Shown: positions 18,330 through 27,212, numbered from the stretch's first letter. The stretch: DNA of 64,000 nt from Flavobacterium segetis (GCF_900129575.1 NZ_FQWE01000004.1:340618-404617), one strand, 5' to 3'. Made by a program: numbers and translations. The notes: generated from the letters alone by a model not told the origin.

Positions 18330-18493
18330 TTAGAGTAATAAAAGCCCTGAATCAGCGAGAAGTTGATGGGACGTTATAAATATCTAACTAGAGTATTTCT
18401 TTGTGTAACAATTGATATTTTTGAGTCCATTGACGAAGAGTAAAAAAAATTCAAAAATAAAATAAAAAAATATTTTACATATTAAAAAATTTA

Positions 18494-18501
18494 TATCTTT
18501 G
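18494..18501 (+). promoter_or_regulatory. Promoter -7 element for the small lipoprotein
   Basis: TATCTTTG, followed by CG as in strong Bacteroidota promoters, lies 36 bases before the start codon. An AT-rich TTTTAC lies about 20 bases upstream in place of a clear TTG. Confidence 0.45.
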
Positions 18502-18537
18502 CGACGAATTAATAATTAACCTTTATATTAAATTAAG

Positions 18538-18735
18538 ATGAAAAAAGTATTTTTAAGTTTAGCTTTCGTTGCTGTTTTAACTGTTGTATCATGTAAAAAA
18601 GCTGACGCTGCAGCTGAAGAAACTACTGTAGATACTACTGCTGTAATCACTGATACTACTGCTGTAGTTGTTGATTCTACAGTTACTACTACTGACACAA
18701 CTGCTGTAACTCCAGAAGCTACTCCAGCTCAGTAA
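18538..18735 (+). CDS. Small Asp/Thr-rich lipoprotein
   Basis: A 65-residue protein with a lipoprotein signal peptide: the hydrophobic LSLAFVAVLTVVSC ends in a lipobox (VVSC), with cysteine at residue 19. The mature chain is a low-complexity string of DTTAV-type units (VDTTAVITDTTAVVVDST) ending in PEATPAQ. No fold or function is visible. Such small, highly expressed lipoproteins are common in Flavobacterium. It has its own promoter and terminator, which supports it being real despite the low complexity. The simple repeats in the DNA (ACTACTG-type) could vary in number between strains. Confidence 0.75.
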   Translation: MKKVFLSLAFVAVLTVVSCKKADAAAEETTVDTTAVITDTTAVVVDSTVTTTDTTAVTPEATPAQ

Positions 18736-18756
18736 TTTTTAATTACAGAAAAAAAT

Positions 18757-18788
18757 CAAGCCATCCGCTTAGCGAGGTGGCTTTTTTT
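18757..18788 (+). terminator. Terminator after the small lipoprotein
   Basis: AAGCCATCCGC pairs imperfectly with GCGAGGTGGCTT around loop TTA and is followed by a run of seven T. Confidence 0.7.
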
Positions 18789-18820
18789 ATATCTATGGTT
18801 TTACAATTAAGTAAATTAAT

Positions 18821-18862
18821 AAAAAAGGGAGTGTTTTGAATATTCAAAAAACTCCCTTTTTT
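18821..18862 (-). terminator. Terminator for the YegP-like gene
   Basis: Outer 12-bp stem AAAAAAGGGAGT (18821-18832) with 18851-18862, plus an inner near-palindrome around GAATATTC. It lies just downstream of the minus-strand gene. Confidence 0.8.
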
Positions 18863-18876
18863 ATTTCAGTTTAAAT

Positions 18877-19224
18877 CTAATCTATAAATATACAGTCATT
18901 ATCAGTGAAGTCTAATATTTCCGAGATACATCCATATTTTACAATTTCATCAATACCCTTTTGTAAACGCAACGAGGTAGTATATTTTCTACTTGTGGCA
19001 AAGTGATGTCCTCCAAGTATTAATTTAAAAAAATATTTCCCTGTAGAAGATTTAAATTTTAAAAAATCAGCTGCTTTTATTTCTCGCTTAAATCTTTCAA
19101 TATTCTCCTCACATTCAAACTTAAGTTCATAACTCAAGCTTGTAAACACAACCTTCCCTTTTCTAGAGGTAAATACAAATTTATATTCATCATTAAATCT
19201 TTTACTAATTACAAAAGCACCCAT
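18877..19224 (-). CDS. YegP-like (DUF1508) protein
   Basis: A 115-residue protein with two copies of the DUF1508 beta-beta-alpha unit: DEYKFVFTSRKGKVVFTS (about 12-29) and STGKYFFKLILGGHHFATS (about 59-77), each followed by a helix that ends near a glycine or glutamate position. The unit resembles YegP of E. coli, whose function is unknown. It is cytoplasmic, with no signal peptide. It stands alone with its own terminator; the upstream gap of about 650 bases contains only gene debris. Confidence 0.75.
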   Translation of the reverse strand: MGAFVISKRFNDEYKFVFTSRKGKVVFTSLSYELKFECEENIERFKREIKAADFLKFKSSTGKYFFKLILGGHHFATSRKYTTSLRLQKGIDEIVKYGCISEILDFTDNDCIFID

Positions 19225-19621
19225 AATCTATTTTAATATTACACAAAAACAACCATCGGTTATACTGCCAAAACCCTACTTTTCAAAGTCAATTGCGAAT
19301 ATACAATTCCCATTAACATTTTCGGTTTAGTAAATGTTAATACTCGATATTTAAGACAAAAATTATAGTAAGATGAACGTAATGGATTATTAAAAGTTTT
19401 TCCAAGAATCGTCCTATTATAGGCTATTTTGCAGTCTAAAAAAGAAAAGGTCTAGGTAGAATAATAAACAATACATAAACACAAATAGATTTAACCCGTT
19501 GGGTGTAATTATTCAAAACGTCAATTCGAGTGTTTTTTGTGGAGTAAAACGGAGCAAAAAATGTATCGAGAACCGTTTTTAATGAAATTTTTCTTCGAAT
19601 ATCTACTATTATATTCTTATC

Positions 19622-19864
19622 ATACACTACTTTCTCAAAAAAAATTCTAGATTTCATTCTTTTTAAAAAACGTTCTAACAAATAGGCTTGCGCACTAGTT
19701 TCACATTCAAAACTTAATCATAAATCCTACAGAATTTATTCAACAGTGAATAATTTATAATAAAATCAAAAATTATACGCATTCAGCATTTTCAATGCAT
19801 TATCATTAGTACCAGCATAATGCCTGTCTAATTTTTTAGCGTAAAGCATAAACATGAAATACAT
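19622..19864 (-). pseudogene. Decayed GIY-YIG endonuclease gene
   Basis: Two pieces in order on the minus strand look like one lost gene. The first (19864 to 19766) reads MYFMFMLYAKKLDRHYAGT followed by NDNALKMLNAYN and a TGA; it matches the N-terminal strand-loop-strand of small GIY-YIG nucleases, with YAG in place of Y-I/V-G. The second (about 19710 to 19622) reads CETSAQAYLLERFLKRMKS then RIFFEKVV, matching the C-terminal helix with its lysine/arginine pattern. The middle is degraded and out of frame. It lies directly downstream of tRNA-Leu. The call rests on motif recognition only. Confidence 0.6.
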
Positions 19865-19880
19865 TGAAGTTTGTTTAATA

Positions 19881-19912
19881 AAAAAAGCTCCAAACATAGT
19901 TTGAAGCTTTTT
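19881..19912 (-). terminator. Terminator of the tRNA unit
   Basis: AAAAAGCT, one unpaired base and CAAAC pair with GTTTG, one unpaired base and AGCTTTTT. It starts 2 bases after the tRNA-Leu 3' end, and a T run follows on the minus strand. Confidence 0.8.
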
Positions 19913-19914
19913 AG

Positions 19915-20000
19915 TACTCAGAGCGGGACTTGAACCCGCACGAACATTGCTGTTCACTGGATTTTAAGTCCAGCGTGTCTACCAATTTCACCATCCGAGC
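19915..20000 (-). tRNA. tRNA-Leu (anticodon TAA)
   Basis: An 86-base class II tRNA with a long variable arm. The acceptor stem GCTCGGA pairs with TCTGAGT (two G-T pairs), the discriminator is A, and the anticodon loop CTTAAAA gives anticodon TAA, reading UUA. The D-arm GGTGAAATTGGTAGACACG and T-loop GTTCAAGTC are standard. The 3' CCA is not encoded. Confidence 0.95.
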
Positions 20001-20014
20001 ATTATGTGGTGTGG

Positions 20015-20087
20015 AGCGAAAAACGGGGCTCGAACCCGCGACCTCGACCTTGGCAAGGTCGCGCTCTACCAACTGAGCTATTTTCGC
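20015..20087 (-). tRNA. tRNA-Gly (anticodon GCC)
   Basis: A 73-base cloverleaf with acceptor GCGAAAA / TTTTCGC, discriminator T, D-arm TAGCTCAGTTGGTAGAGC, anticodon loop TTGCCAA (anticodon GCC) and T-loop GTTCGAGCC. No CCA is encoded. It is 14 bases upstream of tRNA-Leu and they are probably transcribed together. Confidence 0.96.
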
Positions 20088-20107
20088 ATTTTCAATTCTT
20101 AAAAAGA

Positions 20108-20134
20108 ACCGCGATACTTGTTCTGTATTGCGGT
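20108..20134 (-). promoter_or_regulatory. Inverted repeat at the start of the tRNA transcription unit
   Basis: ACCGCGATAC pairs with GTATTGCGGT (10 bp including one G-T) around a 7-base loop. It sits between the promoter -7 element and tRNA-Gly, overlapping the expected transcription start. It may be a leader hairpin or a protein site. Confidence 0.45.
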
Positions 20135-20136
20135 GG

Positions 20137-20166
20137 CAAATTTAAGACATTTATTGAATTACACAA
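20137..20166 (-). promoter_or_regulatory. Promoter for the tRNA-Gly/tRNA-Leu unit
   Basis: On the minus strand TTG (20164-20166) and TAAATTTG (20137-20144) are 19 bases apart, matching the Bacteroidota consensus exactly. Confidence 0.6.
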
Positions 20167-20234
20167 GCCTTTTTTTTAAAAATTTTTGATATATCAGTTA
20201 ACCTTCTGATAACCCTAGCTTTAAAATTAAAAAA

Positions 20235-22862
20235 TTATTTTCTAGTAAGCATTCTTTTAATTTCATTTAGTTTCATCAGTGCTTCCATAGGCGTTATGGT
20301 ATTTATATCAAGGTTTAATATTTCATCTTTAATTTCTTCCAACAGCGGATCATCCAAATTAAAGAAGCTCATTTGCATTTCATCTGCTTGTTCGCCTTTA
20401 AGACTGGAGCTCTGTTTAATTCCATTTAATGCATCACTTGAATGATTTTTTTCTAATTTTTTCAATAGTTTTTGTGCTTTCAATATGACAATTTGAGGCA
20501 TTCCTGCCATTTTAGCGACATGGATTCCAAAACTATGTGCACTTCCTCCTTTAACCAATTTCCGAATAAAAAGCACTGTATCTTTAAGTTCTTTTACCGC
20601 AACATTATAATTTTGAATTCTGGGTAGAGAGTCGCTCATTTCATTCAATTCATGATAATGAGTCGCAAATAAGGTTTTAGGCCTTGAGGGATGCTCATGC
20701 AAAAACTCGGCAATTGCCCATGCTATTGATATTCCGTCATACGTGCTGGTTCCTCTCCCAATTTCGTCTAATAAAATCAAACTACGATCTGAAATATTAT
20801 TTAAAATAGAAGCTGTTTCATTCATTTCAACCATGAAAGTCGACTCGCCCATTGAAATATTGTCACTCGCTCCTACTCTGGTAAATATCTTATCCACAAT
20901 TCCCATCCGAACACTTTCAGCAGGAACAAAGCAACCCATTTGCGCAAGTAATACAATTAACGCCGTTTGACGTAATATCGCTGATTTTCCAGACATGTTT
21001 GGCCCTGTGATCATTATTAATTGCTGCGTTTCTCGGTCTAAAAAAACATCATTAGCAATATACGGCATTCCAACTGGCAATTGCTTTTCGATAACAGGAT
21101 GTCTACCATTTTTAATTTCCAGTTCAAATGAATCGTCTAGTTCTGGACAGACGTATTTATTTTCAATTGCTAATTGGGTAAATGAACACAAACAATCTAA
21201 TTGAGCAATTAAATTCGCATTCATTTGCACTGGCTTAATATAAGTGGCGATCCAACTGACCAATTGCTCAAATAATTCCACTTCTATTTTATATATTTTC
21301 TCCTCAGCACCTAATATTTTTGTTTCGTACTCCTTAAGTTCTTCAGTTATGTAACGTTCTGCGTTAACTAAAGTTTGTTTTCTGATCCATTCCGTTGGAA
21401 CTTTATCTTTGTGCATATTTCGCACTTCTATATAATACCCAAAAACATTATTAAATGAAATTTTCAGCGATGAAATCCCAGTTGCTTGCGATTCTCGTTT
21501 TTCGATCCCTTCTAAAAATTCCTTCCCAGAGGTTGATACAGCTCTTAAATCATCTAATTCAACATGAACACCTTTTGCAATTGCATTTCCTTTGGCAACA
21601 GCCACAGGAGCATTTTGATTGAGTACAGTTTTGATTTTTTCGCGAAGTAATTCGCAGCCATGCAAACTGTCGCCAATAACTTTGACCGCTTCTTGCGGAC
21701 TTGCTAAGGCCAACATCTTGATGGGAATTATTGCGTCTAATGACTCTTTTAAATTGACCACTTCTCGCGGCGATACTTTACCAGTTGCAATTTTAGAAAT
21801 CAAACGCTCTAAATCTGAAATTTGTTTGATTTGATTTTGAATGTTTTTTAAAACCTCATTATTAGCTTTTAAATAAGAAACCACTTCATGCCGACCTCTA
21901 ATTTTGTTTGCGTCTTTTAATGGCAAGGCCAACCATCTTTTAAGCAAACGACCGCCCATTGGCGAAAGCGTTTTATCAATAACATCAAGTAATGTAACGG
22001 CATTTGGATTATAACTATGATACAATTCAAGATTGCGAATGGTAAACCGATCCATCCACACATAAGCATCTTCAGCAATGCGTTGTATACTTGTAATATG
22101 TTGCACACGGTTATGCTGCGTTTCTGAAAGATAATATAAAATAGCACCAGAAGCTATAATTCCCTCCTTAAGTTCCTCAATACCAAATCCTTTTAAAGAG
22201 ATAGTTTGAAAATGTTTAGTTAAGGTTTCAAAAGCATAGTCCTCATTATAAATCCAGTCTTCGAGGTAAAAACTGTGATAATCATCGCCAAAAATTTCTC
22301 GAAATTCACTCTTTTTATTTTTTGGAATTAAAACCTCACTTGGACTAAAGTTTTGTAAAAGTTTATCAATGTATTCTGCATTTCCCTGAGCGGTTAAAAA
22401 CTCCCCTGTAGAAACATCTAAGAATGATATCCCTATAGACTTACTAATAAAGTAAACCGATGCTAAAAAGTTGTTTGTTTTAGACTGTAAAACCTCATCA
22501 TTCAATGAAACACCAGGAGTTACAAGCTCAGTAACTCCACGTTTTACAATGGTTTTGGTCATTTTGGGATCTTCAAGTTGGTCACAAATAGCAACACGCA
22601 GTCCCGCTTTAACCAATTTAGGCAAATAAGTATTAATGGAATGATGTGGAAAACCAGCTAACGCAGTTTCTGTCTCAGACCCTGCACCTCTTTTCGTTAA
22701 AGTTATACCCAAAATTTTTGAGGCTCTCACAGCATCATCACCAAAAGTCTCATAAAAATCACCAACTCGAAACAGTAAACAAGCATCAGGATATTTTCTC
22801 TTGATCTCATTGTATTGTTTCATTAAGGGCGTTTCTTTTACCAATTTATCTTTAGAAGCCAA
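20235..22862 (-). CDS. mutS: DNA mismatch repair protein MutS
   Basis: Recognises base mismatches and small loops and recruits MutL. The 875 residues cover all MutS domains: the mismatch-binding N-terminal domain with the conserved phenylalanine and glutamate in GDFYETFG (about 33-40), connector and lever domains, clamp, and the C-terminal ATPase with Walker A GPNMSGKS (about 617-624), Walker B LLDEIGRGTSTYDG and a later THYHEL. Length matches MutS1, not the MutS2 or MutS4 groups. It is intact, which matters because several genes in this window carry single-base homopolymer slips. Only a few bases separate it from the promoter of the tRNA unit. Confidence 0.97.
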   Translation of the reverse strand: MASKDKLVKETPLMKQYNEIKRKYPDACLLFRVGDFYETFGDDAVRASKILGITLTKRGAGSETETALAGFPHHSINTYLPKLVKAGLRVAICDQLEDPKMTKTIVKRGVTELVTPGVSLNDEVLQSKTNNFLASVYFISKSIGISFLDVSTGEFLTAQGNAEYIDKLLQNFSPSEVLIPKNKKSEFREIFGDDYHSFYLEDWIYNEDYAFETLTKHFQTISLKGFGIEELKEGIIASGAILYYLSETQHNRVQHITSIQRIAEDAYVWMDRFTIRNLELYHSYNPNAVTLLDVIDKTLSPMGGRLLKRWLALPLKDANKIRGRHEVVSYLKANNEVLKNIQNQIKQISDLERLISKIATGKVSPREVVNLKESLDAIIPIKMLALASPQEAVKVIGDSLHGCELLREKIKTVLNQNAPVAVAKGNAIAKGVHVELDDLRAVSTSGKEFLEGIEKRESQATGISSLKISFNNVFGYYIEVRNMHKDKVPTEWIRKQTLVNAERYITEELKEYETKILGAEEKIYKIEVELFEQLVSWIATYIKPVQMNANLIAQLDCLCSFTQLAIENKYVCPELDDSFELEIKNGRHPVIEKQLPVGMPYIANDVFLDRETQQLIMITGPNMSGKSAILRQTALIVLLAQMGCFVPAESVRMGIVDKIFTRVGASDNISMGESTFMVEMNETASILNNISDRSLILLDEIGRGTSTYDGISIAWAIAEFLHEHPSRPKTLFATHYHELNEMSDSLPRIQNYNVAVKELKDTVLFIRKLVKGGSAHSFGIHVAKMAGMPQIVILKAQKLLKKLEKNHSSDALNGIKQSSSLKGEQADEMQMSFFNLDDPLLEEIKDEILNLDINTITPMEALMKLNEIKRMLTRK

Positions 22863-22972
22863 CTTTCTTGTTTTTAATTAGGGAATAAATATTCTATCAG
22901 CGAATTTAAATATTTATTGCCACTTATACTGATTCCTTAAAAATTTAATATTTTTAAGCTTATTTTAAGTCA

Positions 22973-22998
22973 TTGGCATGAAATTTTCTTTAAATTTG
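22973..22998 (+). promoter_or_regulatory. Promoter for the DUF1573 gene
   Basis: TTG (22973-22975) and TAAATTTG (22991-22998) followed by CG. The 15-base spacer is short, but the -7 element is a full match. The start codon is 26 bases on. Confidence 0.45.
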
Positions 22999-23024
22999 CG
23001 AAACAAATCTAATAAACAAGTACA

Positions 23025-23483
23025 ATGAAAAAAATAGTTACACTAGCATTATTATTAGTTTTAGGAGTTACAGCTTCTAACGCACAAGAGACTTCAAAAA
23101 AGGCTACTAAAGTTAAAGCTAAAACAACAGCGATTGCAAATTCTAAAGTAGATGGAGCGGGGATGGTTTTTGTTAGCGAGACAATAGATTACGGTACCGT
23201 AGCTTATAATTCTGATGGAAAACGTGAATTTGTATTCACTAATAATGGTAACAAACCATTAATTATCACTAATGCTCAAGGTTCATGTGGATGTACTGTA
23301 CCTTCTTATCCAAGAGAGCCAATTGCTCCAGGAGCTAAAGGTGTTATTGGAGTAAAATATGACACTTCAAGAGCTGGTCAAGCGTTTACAAAAACTATTA
23401 CTTTAACAACTAATGCAATTGTTCCAAGTAAAACGCTTACAATAAAAGGAAATGTATTAGCTATTGACGCATCAAAGAGCTAA
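23025..23483 (+). CDS. Secreted DUF1573 protein
   Basis: A 152-residue exported protein. The signal peptide (residues 1-20) ends at SNAQ. A lysine-rich linker (about 24-45) leads into a single DUF1573 Ig-like domain with the family signature: IDYGTVAYNSDGKREFVFTN (about 60-79), then GSCGCTVP (about 92-99) and YPREPIAPGAKG. The family is widespread in Bacteroidota and its role is unknown; the fold suggests a surface or periplasmic binding module. Its own promoter and terminator suggest strong, single-gene expression. Confidence 0.88.
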   Translation: MKKIVTLALLLVLGVTASNAQETSKKATKVKAKTTAIANSKVDGAGMVFVSETIDYGTVAYNSDGKREFVFTNNGNKPLIITNAQGSCGCTVPSYPREPIAPGAKGVIGVKYDTSRAGQAFTKTITLTTNAIVPSKTLTIKGNVLAIDASKS

Positions 23484-23502
23484 TTTTAAATAATTATAAA
23501 TC

Positions 23503-23536
23503 AAAGCTTCCATTAATTTAGGGAGCTTTTTTTTTG
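23503..23536 (+). terminator. Terminator after the DUF1573 gene
   Basis: AAAGCTTCC (23503-23511) pairs with GGGAGCTTT (23521-23529, one G-T) and is followed by a T run. Confidence 0.8.
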
Positions 23537-23550
23537 AATAATAATGAAAA

Positions 23551-24093
23551 ATGAGAAAACTTGAAAATAAGGAACTCGACCGAAAGTCAGTTGAAGATTT
23601 TATAGAATCAGAAAAAACACCTCTTATTATTGTATTAGATGATATTAGGAGCTTGCATAATATTGGATCTGTTTTTAGAACTGCGGATGCATTTTTAATT
23701 GAAAAAATATATTTGTGCGGCATCACCGCTACGCCACCTAACAAAGAAATTCATAAAACAGCCCTTGGCGCAACGGAAACTGTCACTTGGGAATATAGTG
23801 ACAATGTGCTAAAAGTCATAGAAGATCTAAAATCAAATGATGTGATGGCACTTGCAGTAGAACAAGTAGAAAGCGCTGTTTTTTTACAAAATTTCAAAGT
23901 TGAAAAAAATAAAAAATATGCATTAATTTTCGGAAATGAGGTTTTTGGAGTTTCGCAGGATGCTATAGCAATTTGCGATGGCACAATTGAAATTCCTCAA
24001 TTGGGTACTAAACATTCGCTAAACATTTCCGTAAGTGCTGGAATCGTAGTTTGGGATTTATTTGTAAAAATAAATGGGTTAAAAGGCAGCTAA
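23551..24093 (+). CDS. TrmH-family (SpoU) RNA 2'-O-methyltransferase
   Basis: A SPOUT-fold methyltransferase that modifies a ribose 2'-OH in tRNA or rRNA using S-adenosylmethionine. The three SpoU motifs are present in the 180 residues: motif 1 LDDIRSLHNIGSVFRTADAF (about 29-48), motif 2 FGNEVFGVSQDAI (about 130-142) and motif 3 LNISVSAGIVVWDLF (about 158-172). It lacks the N-terminal substrate-binding extension of RlmB, so it is a minimal TrmH-type enzyme; the target RNA cannot be told. The start is only 14 bases after the upstream terminator, so the promoter probably overlaps that hairpin. Confidence 0.9.
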   Translation: MRKLENKELDRKSVEDFIESEKTPLIIVLDDIRSLHNIGSVFRTADAFLIEKIYLCGITATPPNKEIHKTALGATETVTWEYSDNVLKVIEDLKSNDVMALAVEQVESAVFLQNFKVEKNKKYALIFGNEVFGVSQDAIAICDGTIEIPQLGTKHSLNISVSAGIVVWDLFVKINGLKGS

Positions 24094-24157
24094 TATGGCT
24101 CTTAGAATTCAAAAAGTTTTTATTAAAGCATTCAATATTTTACTTTTACACAGTTTT

Positions 24158-25294
24158 TTAATTACTTATTTTACTTTGAATTTCATTTAAAATAAAGATA
24201 TAATCTTCCTGATTTTTAACAAAGTCACGATCTGAAACATCAATAATCAGAACATTTAAATCAGTTTGCGATTTAATGTAGTCTAAATATCCGTTGTTGA
24301 TTTTATCTAAATAATCCGCGGCAATTTTCTGCTCATAATTTCTGCCTCTTTTTTTTATATTTTGCAGTAATCTTTCTGAATTTTGATATAAATAAATATA
24401 TAAATCAGGTTTAGGCATTTCTTTATAAATAATATCAAATAAATTGCGATACAATCGATATTCATCTTCAGCTAATGTTATTTTAGCAAAAATCAACGAT
24501 TTAAAAATATGATAATCGGCAACAATAAAATCTTTAAACAAGTCAAATTGTGCTAGATCATCTGATAATTGTTGATATCTATCAGCCAGAAATGACATCT
24601 CCAGCGGAAAAGCATATCTATTTTGATCGTTATAAAATTTAGGTAAAAACGGATTGTCAGCAAAACGTTCCAAAACTGTTTTGGCATTAAAATCCTCTGC
24701 AATTTTCGTAGCTAATGTAGTTTTACCAGCTCCGATATTACCTTCGAAAGCAACATAATTATGCTGTTCTAAAGGAATGCTTTGCAAAGGACTTTTTAAA
24801 TTTTGAACCACATTACAAACACTTTCATCGGGAGAAGATTCTAATAATTCAGAAATTGTTTTTTTTAAAAAAGGATGTTTCCAATCTAGATTCAAATCCT
24901 GAAAAGGCAACAAAACAAAATCTCGATCTTGCATTAAGGGATGTGGAATTTGAAGTTTTTCTGAGTTTAAAATTTCTTCATCATAAGCAATAATATCAAT
25001 ATCGATGATACGGGATTGATAGCCTAAAGTATTACTGCGAATTCTACCTAATTTTTTTTCGATTTTTAAAACTTGTGACAAAACTTTTTGTGCAGAACTC
25101 GCAGTGTGCATAGTTAACGCACAGTTATAAAAAGCGTCACTATCAAAACCCCATGAAGGGCTTTCATATAATTTTGAAACTTTGATTACCGTCCCTACGC
25201 TTTGATGGATTAATGCAATACAGTTTTCGATATTCTTGAGGCGATTGCCTTGGTTACTTCCCAGCGATAAAACGACCTGATGTTGTGCTTTCAT
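24158..25294 (-). CDS. folK: Fusion of HPPK (FolK) and a deoxynucleoside kinase
   Basis: The 378-residue protein is two enzymes in one chain. Residues about 5-160 are 6-hydroxymethyl-dihydropterin pyrophosphokinase (folate synthesis): LSLGSNQGNR (9-18), RSRIIDIDII-type DIDIIAYD (98-105) and PHPLMQDRDFVLLP (117-130). Residues about 180-378 are a deoxynucleoside kinase: P-loop EGNIGAGKTT (184-193), LERFADNPFLPKF, and DRYQQL. The linker is about 20 residues. The fusion is known in flavobacteria. It converges with the TrmH gene; sppA is divergent. The nucleoside specificity (dA, dG or dC) is not readable. Confidence 0.93.
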   Translation of the reverse strand: MKAQHQVVLSLGSNQGNRLKNIENCIALIHQSVGTVIKVSKLYESPSWGFDSDAFYNCALTMHTASSAQKVLSQVLKIEKKLGRIRSNTLGYQSRIIDIDIIAYDEEILNSEKLQIPHPLMQDRDFVLLPFQDLNLDWKHPFLKKTISELLESSPDESVCNVVQNLKSPLQSIPLEQHNYVAFEGNIGAGKTTLATKIAEDFNAKTVLERFADNPFLPKFYNDQNRYAFPLEMSFLADRYQQLSDDLAQFDLFKDFIVADYHIFKSLIFAKITLAEDEYRLYRNLFDIIYKEMPKPDLYIYLYQNSERLLQNIKKRGRNYEQKIAADYLDKINNGYLDYIKSQTDLNVLIIDVSDRDFVKNQEDYIFILNEIQSKISN

Positions 25295-25333
25295 ATTAAC
25301 CGCAAATTAACTAAAAGAATTTTAGAATAGAAG

Positions 25334-25341
25334 TATCTTTG
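25334..25341 (+). promoter_or_regulatory. Promoter -7 element for sppA
   Basis: TATCTTTG lies about 90 bases before the start. No TTG is seen at the right distance. Confidence 0.3.
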
Positions 25342-25431
25342 TAGAGAGTGTTGATAAATAATTAAGGAATTTTTATCTCTTAAAACTGTAACATATTAAC
25401 CTCATAAGATACTTATTAAAAAAACATAAAT

Positions 25432-27192
25432 ATGAGATTTTTAGGAAATGTATTAGCAACTATAATAGGAATTTTTGTTTTCTTTATGTTGTTCTTCTTT
25501 GGAATAGTAATAGTAGGCGCTATTTTCGGTGGAAACTCCGAAGTTGTAATTATAAAAAGTGATTCCGTTATCGAATTGAATTTAGATAGAGTTCAAAATG
25601 ATTATGCGGGAAAATATTCAGATCCGTGGGTAACTATTTTTTCAGAAAATAAGGCAGTTGGATTAATCGATATCATTAATGCAATTGAAAAAGCAAAAAC
25701 TGATACTGATATTAAAGGTATTTCTATTTTAAATACTACTTCCAATTTAGGAATGGCCCAGAGTAAAGCGTTACGTGATGCGCTTGAAGATTTTAAAAAA
25801 TCTGGAAAATTTATTATGGCTTATGCCAATTCCTATTCCCAAAAAGAATATTATTTGAATTCGGTTGCCAATACAATTTACATAAATCCTGTTGGCGACA
25901 TGGATTTTAAAGGGCTTTCTGCTGAAATTATGTTTTTTAAAGATTTCCAGGAAAAATCAGGTTTAAAAATGGAAGTCATTCGCCACGGTAAATATAAAAG
26001 TGCTGTAGAACCGTTCCTAGCAAACGAAATGAGTGACGCTAATAGAGAACAAACTACTGCTTTGTTAACATCAGTTTGGAATTCAGTAGTTTCAGATATT
26101 TCAAAAAGTAGAAACATCTCAGTAATGAAATTAAATGAAATTGCAAATGGACTTTTAGCAAGAACTCCAGAAATGGCAAAATCAGAAAAACTTGTTGATG
26201 TTGTAGCGTATGAAGATCTTTATCATAGCGCGATAAAAAAGGCACTTAAAGTTGCTAATAATGATGATTACAATAAAGTTTCAATTACTGATTACGCACA
26301 AAAAATAGCAACAACTTCAAAAAATTCTAGTAGTAGTGATGAAATAGCAATAATTTACGCTCAAGGAGAAATTATGGGTGGTGAAGGAGACGTAACAGTT
26401 ATTGGTGAAGGTTCGATGCGTCGTTCCTTGCAAGAGGCTCGAAAAAATAAAAATGTTAAAGCAATTGTACTTCGTGTTGATAGTCCAGGAGGAAGTGCTT
26501 TAACTTCAGACTTAATTTGGAGAGAAATTGAATTGACTAAAAAAGTAAAGCCAATTGTTGTTTCAATGGGTAATTATGCTGCATCCGGCGGATATTACAT
26601 CGCTTGTAATGCCAATACAATTTTTGCGGAAGCCAATACAATTACAGGATCTATAGGAGTATTTGGGGTTTTACCTAACTTCACGGGATTAGCGACTAGA
26701 ATAGGTATTAACACAGAGCAAGTAAAAACACATCAAAATGCTGCAAATTACAGTCCGTTTGTTCCTATCGATGATACGTTTAAGGCCGTGACTTTAGAAG
26801 GTGTTGAGCACATTTATAGAACTTTTGTAACACGTGTAGCCCAAGGTAGAAAAATGACATTTGCACAAGTAGATGAAATTGCACAAGGGAGGGTTTGGAC
26901 AGGATCTGAAGCACTTAAAATTGGGTTAGTTGACAAAATAGGCGGGCTAGATGATGCCATTTTAAAAGCAGCTTCTCTCGCAAAAATTAAAGAGTATAGC
27001 ACTCAAAATTATCCGGAATACGAGAAAAATTTAAATGATTTATTTGCTAATTTACCTTTTGCTAAATCAAAAGCTTCATTTATAAAAGAAGAAATTGGCG
27101 AAGAAAATTATCAGATCATGCAGAAAATTAAAAAATTACAAACTCGCACAGGAATTCAAGCAATAATGCCGTTCGAAATAAATATAAATTAG
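25432..27192 (+). CDS. sppA: Signal peptide peptidase SppA, long (67 kDa) form
   Basis: A membrane-bound serine/lysine protease that degrades cleaved signal peptides. The 586 residues start with one transmembrane helix (about 8-32), then two tandem ClpP-like halves. The catalytic lysine is in GKYKSAVEP (K189, first half) and the serine in MGNYAASGGYYI (S385, second half); DSPGGSALTS (350-359) is the oxyanion segment. Length and the split dyad match the E. coli tandem form, not the short SppA of Bacillus. Transcribed alone and followed by a terminator. Confidence 0.95.
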   Translation: MRFLGNVLATIIGIFVFFMLFFFGIVIVGAIFGGNSEVVIIKSDSVIELNLDRVQNDYAGKYSDPWVTIFSENKAVGLIDIINAIEKAKTDTDIKGISILNTTSNLGMAQSKALRDALEDFKKSGKFIMAYANSYSQKEYYLNSVANTIYINPVGDMDFKGLSAEIMFFKDFQEKSGLKMEVIRHGKYKSAVEPFLANEMSDANREQTTALLTSVWNSVVSDISKSRNISVMKLNEIANGLLARTPEMAKSEKLVDVVAYEDLYHSAIKKALKVANNDDYNKVSITDYAQKIATTSKNSSSSDEIAIIYAQGEIMGGEGDVTVIGEGSMRRSLQEARKNKNVKAIVLRVDSPGGSALTSDLIWREIELTKKVKPIVVSMGNYAASGGYYIACNANTIFAEANTITGSIGVFGVLPNFTGLATRIGINTEQVKTHQNAANYSPFVPIDDTFKAVTLEGVEHIYRTFVTRVAQGRKMTFAQVDEIAQGRVWTGSEALKIGLVDKIGGLDDAILKAASLAKIKEYSTQNYPEYEKNLNDLFANLPFAKSKASFIKEEIGEENYQIMQKIKKLQTRTGIQAIMPFEININ

Positions 27193-27212
27193 CTTGTAGT
27201 AAAGCCGAAAGA

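Noticed and set aside
19436..19681. 81-codon frame with TTG start
   Set aside because: Only its first part resembles the end of a GIY-YIG nuclease, and the rest is unrelated; treated as part of a pseudogene.
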